From Propionivibrio sp. (lineage in GTDB: Bacteria; Pseudomonadota; Gammaproteobacteria; Burkholderiales; Rhodocyclaceae), in assembly GCF_029255185.1 (NCBI RefSeq), contig NZ_JAPUVO010000132.1, forward strand, positions 1-64,000: DNA of 64,000 nt. Direction: 5' to 3'. Shown one piece after another: positions 59,088-64,000 of this stretch. Each line of letters starts with the position of its first letter. The stretch's first letter is position 1. The translations under genes were made by a program, and so were the position numbers. Under the pieces are notes generated by a model, which ran no database searches, had not been told where the DNA came from, and saw nothing but the letters and a program-made list of their open reading frames with translations.

Positions 59088-59834
59088 TCAGGGCGCCCGG
59101 TCTTGCCGTTCGCGGATCTTCGCGTACTTGATAAAGCTGTTGAAGCAACCGATCGTGATATGTACGAGCCCGGGCACCCCATCGCGAAAACCGCCGCGCA
59201 CAACGTAGAACTTGATAAAACGAAGCAGCGGCGACAACACCAGGCGCGCCGCAAAGACCGGTTTGCCACTGAAGGCGCCGGCCGCCAGCGTGGTGTAGCG
59301 GTTCTGTTTCGCAAGATAACTCTCGAGCGTCTCGGCGGATTCGTGAAGCAAATCCCCCGCCAGATCACCGACCGGCGCTGCGCAGATCACCCTCTCATGC
59401 ACGACATCGGCTGACCAGTGCGCGATCCGGCGATCAAAAAGACGCAAGCTCCAGTCGGGATAGCCCTCGCCATGACGCAGATAGCGCCCGAGAAAGCGGT
59501 TTCTGCGCGCACAGCGATACGCCGAATACGCCGGTTCGGCCAATGCCGCCCGGATGCCGGCCGACAGCTCAGGAGTCAGCCTTTCGTCGGCGTCAAGACA
59601 CAGCACCCAGTCGTTGCGCGCCGACTGCACCGCGAGATTCTTCTGCGGCCCAAAGCCAAGCCAGTCGGCCGCAATGACCCGAGCGCCATGGGCGGCGCAA
59701 ATTTCGCGGGTGCCGTCGGTACTTCCCGAATCGAGGACAACAATTTCATCGGCCAATCCGACAACACTGCTCAGGCAATCGGCAATGACCGGAGCCTCGT
59801 TCTTCAAAATGATGACTACACTTACAGGGGTCAT
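59088..59834 (-). CDS. Family 2 glycosyltransferase (WaaE/LgtF-like)
   Basis: A 248-residue GT-A transferase: VSVVIILKNEAPVIADCLSS, DEIVVLDSGSTDGT, then the metal-binding LCLDADERLTPEL (DxD) and YPDWSLRLFDRR. This is the WaaE/KdtX group, which adds glucose or a similar sugar to the LPS inner core. ATG 59834 starts exactly at the GT2 fold; the frame is open upstream to 60101 without similarity. It ends against lpxL on the other strand. Confidence 0.92.
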   Translation of the reverse strand: MTPVSVVIILKNEAPVIADCLSSVVGLADEIVVLDSGSTDGTREICAAHGARVIAADWLGFGPQKNLAVQSARNDWVLCLDADERLTPELSAGIRAALAEPAYSAYRCARRNRFLGRYLRHGEGYPDWSLRLFDRRIAHWSADVVHERVICAAPVGDLAGDLLHESAETLESYLAKQNRYTTLAAGAFSGKPVFAARLVLSPLLRFIKFYVVRGGFRDGVPGLVHITIGCFNSFIKYAKIRERQDRAP

Positions 59835-60124
59835 GACCAATCCTTGGCTATCCTGGAATCTTTTTGGCGCTCGGATGGTCGCAAAGCCTAGCATTGAGAC
59901 ATCAAGAAAGCCATCCATACACGCACTCGCGCCACAGGTGACAACTGCCAGCGTGCTTTTCGCCATTCCTCTGCTATGGCGATATTCGGCAAGCTGGACC
60001 CCGTCGGGTATTCCTTGCCTTGCGGCTATAATTGATGCGGATCGACTGGCGGCAATCACCTCGGCGCTCACTTTGACCGCCTCGAAGACATTACAGCCCA
60101 CATAGTGCTTGAACAGAAAACCCC

Positions 60125-61258
60125 ATGAACTCGACTTTTGCTGCGTCCGCCCCTCGCCCGCTCACGATTCTTCACACGGAATGGTCTGACGGCTGGGGTG
60201 GGCAGGAGCGCCGTATTTACTCCGAAATGCAGGGCATGCGCGAGCGCGGCCATCGGGTGCTGCTGGCTACCCGTCCGGGGTGCATTCTGGCTAATCGGGC
60301 AGAGGATGTTGGCCTGCCGGTGAGCTACTTCCCGTTCTCGGGGAAATTCGATTTGCATACAGTATTGCGCCTGCGCCGCTTCATCCTTGAAGCGGGCGTC
60401 GATATCGTCAATACCCATAGCGGAATCGATTCATGGGTTGGTGGAATGGCCGCCCGACTTGCCGGTGTCAGTCTTGTTCGCACGCGGCACCTTAACCTGC
60501 CGCTGAAACGCTCCTGGCATAATTTTGTGCATTTTCTGCCCCATCGCATCGTCACCTGCGGGCAATCCATGCTCGAAAACTTGCGCGATAACGAGAGATT
60601 CCCGGCGGTACAACTGACGAGCATCCCGACCGGGATTGATTTCACGCAATTTCGCCCGCACCGGGAACGCGCCGAGGTGCGCGCGGAATTCGTTCTGTCC
60701 GATGCGGGGGTGCAAACACCTTTTATCGTACTGATGGTCGCCGTCATTCGCGCCGTCAAACGGCATGAAGTGGCTATTGATGCTTTCGCGTCTTTTCATC
60801 GGCAGCATCCTGACTCCTTATTGTTGCTCGCTGGCGAAGGCCCAATGCACGCTCAGGTTGAGGCCATGTGTGCCGCACGGGGAATTGCCGACGCCGTGCG
60901 CTTTCTCGGTCATCGGGAAGATATCCCGGACCTGATGAGCGCCGCCGACGCCCTCATTCTGACTTCACGCTCTGAAGGTGTGCCGCAGGTCGTTACCCAG
61001 GCGCTTGGACTGGGATTGCCGGTCATCGCTACGGCGGTGGGTGGTGTTCCGGAACTCGTTATCAATGACAGGACCGGCCTGCTCGTCCCCCCGGAGAACC
61101 CGACGGCGACCGCCGCTGCCCTGTGTCGCCTGTACGATGACGCACCTTTGCGCGAGCGACTGTCCACTGCCGGGCGCGCGCACGCCCTTGCCCATTTCAG
61201 CCATGAAGCCATGCTGGACGCGACCGAAAAACTTTACGCCCAACTGCGCAGGCACTGA
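60125..61258 (+). CDS. Family 4 (GT-B) glycosyltransferase
   Basis: A 377-residue retaining transferase. N-terminal domain: EWSDGWGGQERRIYSEMQGM and VDIVNTHSGIDSWVGGMAAR. The C-terminal nucleotide-sugar site has VAVIRAVKRHEVAIDAF, LLLAGEGPM and the E-x7-E motif region LILTSRSEGVPQVVTQALGL. Genes around it (lpxL, WaaE-like, msbA, deacetylase) point to LPS or other surface-glycan synthesis. ATG 60125. Confidence 0.93.
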   Translation: MNSTFAASAPRPLTILHTEWSDGWGGQERRIYSEMQGMRERGHRVLLATRPGCILANRAEDVGLPVSYFPFSGKFDLHTVLRLRRFILEAGVDIVNTHSGIDSWVGGMAARLAGVSLVRTRHLNLPLKRSWHNFVHFLPHRIVTCGQSMLENLRDNERFPAVQLTSIPTGIDFTQFRPHRERAEVRAEFVLSDAGVQTPFIVLMVAVIRAVKRHEVAIDAFASFHRQHPDSLLLLAGEGPMHAQVEAMCAARGIADAVRFLGHREDIPDLMSAADALILTSRSEGVPQVVTQALGLGLPVIATAVGGVPELVINDRTGLLVPPENPTATAAALCRLYDDAPLRERLSTAGRAHALAHFSHEAMLDATEKLYAQLRRH

Positions 61259-61317
61259 ATCATCGTCTGTCGTCGCCAGGGGTGCATCGGTGGCCCCGCG
61301 TATAATGCCCACCCATT

Positions 61318-63087
61318 ATGTCCAAATCCAATGCTCAGTTGTCCAGTCGGCAACTCTATCTACGCTTGCTCGGCTACGTTCGCCCCTACTGGCGTGCTTT
61401 TGTCGCGGCTATCGCTTGCATGGGCATTTCTTCGATCGTCGAGCCCGTATTCCCGGCGGTCATGAAGAACCTGCTCGATAACGGCTTTAGCCAGGCGAGG
61501 GATAGTTGGGACTGGCTCATTTATCCTGGCATCATTCTGGGCGTCTTTTTGACTCGGGCCATTCTCGGCTTTATCGGCGACTACGCCATGAGCTGGGTGT
61601 CGAACAATGTCGTGGCTGAACTTCGCCGTGCCATGTTCGCGCGCATCGTCGAGCTGCCCGCCTCGTATTTCAGCGATCACACCTCGGGGCGTCTGATGTC
61701 TCGCGTTGCTTACGATGTTGGCGGCGTCGCGGGTGCAGCAACCGGCGCCCTCACGACGCTGGTCAAGGATAGTCTTTCGGTGATCGGTTTGTCCGCATGG
61801 CTGCTCTACCTGAACTGGCGGCTTTGCCTGGTTGCCGTCGTCATGGTGCCCTTCATTGCCATCGCCGTGCGCGCCTTCAGCGGTAGGCTACGGCGGGTGT
61901 CGCGCGGCATTCAACAGTCGCAAGGAGCGATTACGCAGGTTCTCCAGGAAGCCATCGAAGGCCATAAAGTCGTGAAGATTTTTGGTGGCCAGCGCTATGA
62001 GCAGCAGCGTTTCACCAAGTCGGTACAGGAGCAGCGCCGTTTGAATATGCGCGCCGCCATCGCCGCGGCAGCGCAGGGGCCGATCGTGCAGTTTTTTGCC
62101 GCCATCGCGTTGGCCACCATCATGGCAGTCGCGCTGCGACAGGCCAGCAGCGACCAGACAACGGTCGGAGACTTTGTCTCCTTCATCACGGCCATGCTCA
62201 TGCTGCTCGCCCCGCTGAAACGCTTGACTGATATCAATGCGCCGATCCAGCGCGGCTTGGCGGCGGCCGAGAGCGTTTTCGAGATTATCGACGAAGCCCC
62301 TGAAGCCGACACCGGCAGCGAAGACCTGGGCCGCGCCGAGGGCCGCATCGAGTTCTCCGGCGTTGACTTCACCTACCCCGGTGCCGAACGGCCTGCGCTC
62401 AAACACGTGAGCTTTACAGCCAACCCTGGCCAATGCATTGCGCTGGTCGGCCAGTCAGGGAGCGGCAAATCGACGATTGCCAACCTGCTGCCACGTTTTT
62501 ATGCGGTAGATGAAGGCGAAATCCGTATCGACGGGCTTGTGCTCAGCCACATCAATCTGGAAAGTTTGCGCAGCAATATCGCGCTCGTCACCCAGGAAGT
62601 CGTGCTGTTCAACGACACCGTTGCGGCCAACATCGCCTACGGACTACGACGTGTCGCAACGCGCGAGGAAATTCGCTCGGCGGCACAGGCCGCACACGCC
62701 CTTGAGTTCATCGATACCATGCCGCAAGGGCTCGATACTCAGATCGGCGACAAGGGCGTCAAGCTGTCGGGAGGGCAGCGGCAGCGACTAGCCATCGCGC
62801 GTGCGCTGCTCAAGGATGCGCCGATTCTCATTCTCGACGAAGCCACATCGGCACTTGATACGGAGTCCGAACGCCACGTCCAGGCAGCACTCGATACCTT
62901 GATGCAGGGGCGAACCACAATCGTCATCGCGCACCGATTGTCGACCATCGAAAATGCCAGCCGCATTGTCGTGATGCTGCGCGGAGAGGTCGTCGAAACC
63001 GGATCGCACGCCGAACTGCTGGCCAGCGACGGGACTTACGCTCAGCTTTACCGCCTACAGTTTTCACCGACGGACCATGCACAATGA
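61318..63087 (+). CDS. msbA: Lipid A export ATP-binding/permease protein MsbA
   Basis: A 589-residue half-transporter that flips lipid A-core across the inner membrane. Six membrane segments in the first ~330 residues (with LPASYFSDHTSGRLMSRVAY), then the ATPase: Walker A GQSGSGKST, Q-loop ALVTQEVVLFNDTVAANIAY, LSGGQRQRLAIARAL, Walker B ILILDEATSALD and AHRLSTIE. It overlaps the deacetylase gene by four bases (ATGA). Confidence 0.96.
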   Translation: MSKSNAQLSSRQLYLRLLGYVRPYWRAFVAAIACMGISSIVEPVFPAVMKNLLDNGFSQARDSWDWLIYPGIILGVFLTRAILGFIGDYAMSWVSNNVVAELRRAMFARIVELPASYFSDHTSGRLMSRVAYDVGGVAGAATGALTTLVKDSLSVIGLSAWLLYLNWRLCLVAVVMVPFIAIAVRAFSGRLRRVSRGIQQSQGAITQVLQEAIEGHKVVKIFGGQRYEQQRFTKSVQEQRRLNMRAAIAAAAQGPIVQFFAAIALATIMAVALRQASSDQTTVGDFVSFITAMLMLLAPLKRLTDINAPIQRGLAAAESVFEIIDEAPEADTGSEDLGRAEGRIEFSGVDFTYPGAERPALKHVSFTANPGQCIALVGQSGSGKSTIANLLPRFYAVDEGEIRIDGLVLSHINLESLRSNIALVTQEVVLFNDTVAANIAYGLRRVATREEIRSAAQAAHALEFIDTMPQGLDTQIGDKGVKLSGGQRQRLAIARALLKDAPILILDEATSALDTESERHVQAALDTLMQGRTTIVIAHRLSTIENASRIVVMLRGEVVETGSHAELLASDGTYAQLYRLQFSPTDHAQ

Positions 63088-63905
63088 CCGCCAGCGCTCT
63101 GCCTATCCTGATGTATCACCATGTCAGCCCGGCGCCCGGACTCGTCACCGTCACTCCGAAAAACTTCGTTGCTCAAATGGCCTGGCTGGCAGCAAACGAT
63201 TACCACACGGCAAGCTGCGCCGACCTTGAAGGATTTTTGCAGGGCCGCCCACTCCCGCAGCGTACCGTGATGATCACTTTCGACGACGGCTATCTTGACA
63301 ATTACGTCCATGCTTTTCCGATACTTCGGCAATACGGCTTGCATGCGGTGATCTTCGCCGTGACCGATTGGATCGGCGACGGGGCGGCCCGCCCCCACCC
63401 TGTCGCCGGCGAATCGGGTGCGCCGCTCCTGCTCAATCACAATGCGTGCACAGAACGCATCCGAGAGGGGCGTGCTGACGAGGCCATCGTGCGCTGGTCG
63501 GAAGTCGAATGCATGCGCGCTGCAGGCAGCTTCGAATTTCAATCGCACACAGCGTCCCACACCCGCTGGGACAAAATCAGTGGCAACGCTGCCGAGAAAT
63601 CCACCGCGCTCGGGCGTGACCTTGAGCGCTCGCGTGAAACCTTGCGCCAGCGCCTCGGCATGCTCGGCACCCATCTGTGCTGGCCACAGGGATATTTCGA
63701 TGCCGACTATCTGTCGGTTGCCCGCGACCAGGGTTTCACGCACTTGTATACGACGACTCCCGGTTCGCTGCGCCCTGACGGGGATGCGAACAAACTGCCG
63801 CGCATCGTCGTCAAGGACAAAGGGGCGGCCTGGTTTTCCAGTCGTATCCACCTGTACAGTTCGCCGTTTCTGGCGCGCTGGTATGGCCGTTTGAAGGGAA
63901 TCTGA
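63084..63905 (+). CDS. Polysaccharide deacetylase (NodB-homology domain)
   Basis: A 273-residue carbohydrate esterase family 4 protein. ILMYHHVSPAPGLVTVTPKN, catalytic TFDDGYLDNYVHAFPILRQY with the Asp-Asp pair, and FQSHTASHTRWD (H-x3-H metal ligands). No signal peptide is evident, so action on a lipid-linked or cytoplasmic glycan intermediate is likely. Coupled to msbA, which suggests a role in LPS or surface sugar modification. Confidence 0.92.
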   Translation: MTASALPILMYHHVSPAPGLVTVTPKNFVAQMAWLAANDYHTASCADLEGFLQGRPLPQRTVMITFDDGYLDNYVHAFPILRQYGLHAVIFAVTDWIGDGAARPHPVAGESGAPLLLNHNACTERIREGRADEAIVRWSEVECMRAAGSFEFQSHTASHTRWDKISGNAAEKSTALGRDLERSRETLRQRLGMLGTHLCWPQGYFDADYLSVARDQGFTHLYTTTPGSLRPDGDANKLPRIVVKDKGAAWFSSRIHLYSSPFLARWYGRLKGI

Positions 63906-63910
63906 GCGCT

Positions 63911-64000
63911 GTGGGAACGCATTTTCGTGAACACCTGCTGCGCGCTGCCTTGCGCTTCATCAAAGCCCACGACCGGCGCACGCCCGACCCCAGCAAACTG
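63911..64000 (+). CDS. Start of an unidentified gene (runs off window)
   Basis: A GTG at 63911, five bases after the deacetylase stop, opens a frame to the right edge: MGTHFREHLLRAALRFIKAH then DRRTPDPSKL. The basic, helical N-terminus resembles the leader seen before family 9 glycosyltransferases (heptosyltransferase-like), which would suit the LPS setting, but 30 residues are too few to name it. Confidence 0.5.
   Translation, partial: MGTHFREHLLRAALRFIKAHDRRTPDPSKL

Noticed and set aside
59835-60124. N-terminal extension of the WaaE-like glycosyltransferase
   Set aside because: The open frame upstream of ATG 59834 has no similarity to the GT2 family, and the fold starts right at that ATG.

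Overview
The window is chromosomal DNA of a GC-rich Gram-negative bacterium, most likely a betaproteobacterium and, by inference only, near the Rhodocyclales (Accumulibacter, Dechloromonas or Propionivibrio type). The evidence is the long mlaFEDACB - ABC exporter - bolA - murA - hisG - hisD operon, short-form HisG, GTP-type PEP carboxykinase, pilS/pilR next to ampD, the dapF - DUF484 - xerC string, and LPS genes (lpxL, msbA, glycosyltransferases). No rRNA, tRNA or CRISPR array was seen.

Layout. 1-500: the first codons of an IS110-type transposase running off the left edge and a frameshifted DUF190 gene. 582-1982: an enolase with an unusual Lys/Ala-rich N-terminal tail and a strong terminator. 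2449-10799: a one-strand cluster with a NitT/TauT-type ABC importer whose binding protein carries a NosL-like C-terminal part, a GntR regulator cut by a stop codon, an AprA-like flavoprotein, a two-cluster ferredoxin, a HEAT-repeat protein and a NapH/NosR-like membrane iron-sulfur protein. This looks like an uptake plus redox system for an unidentified, probably sulfur-containing, substrate and is the best candidate for an undescribed system here. 10999-18500: asnS, an IS1634-type element, an MFS-acyltransferase fusion, and groES-groEL under a sigma-32-like promoter and a perfect CIRCE operator. 18546-27562: the mla-murA-his operon. 27694-30464: a sigma-54 response regulator coupled to an ExeA/MshM-like ATPase.

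30485-35900 is a decayed accessory island: an IS4-type remnant with perfect 21-bp ends and two internal deletions, a DUF262 (GmrSD-like) gene cut by it, a HigB toxin followed by an XRE-ImmA/IrrE metallopeptidase fusion, and a type I restriction hsdR whose 3' end is replaced by an IS110 tail. 36028-42646 returns to core genes (pirin, glycine-zipper protein, IclR regulator, PBP7-like endopeptidase, patatin, pckG). A group IIC-type intron sits directly after the pckG terminator (42694-44593), followed by a histone H1-like PAKKA protein.

45920-64000 is core: ampD, pilR, pilS, hslU and hslV (separated by a two-gene HDOD operon on the other strand), a duplicated STAS protein, exported msrB-msrA, xerC (apparent CTG start), DUF484, dapF, lpxL, two glycosyltransferases, msbA, a polysaccharide deacetylase and the start of one more gene at the right edge.
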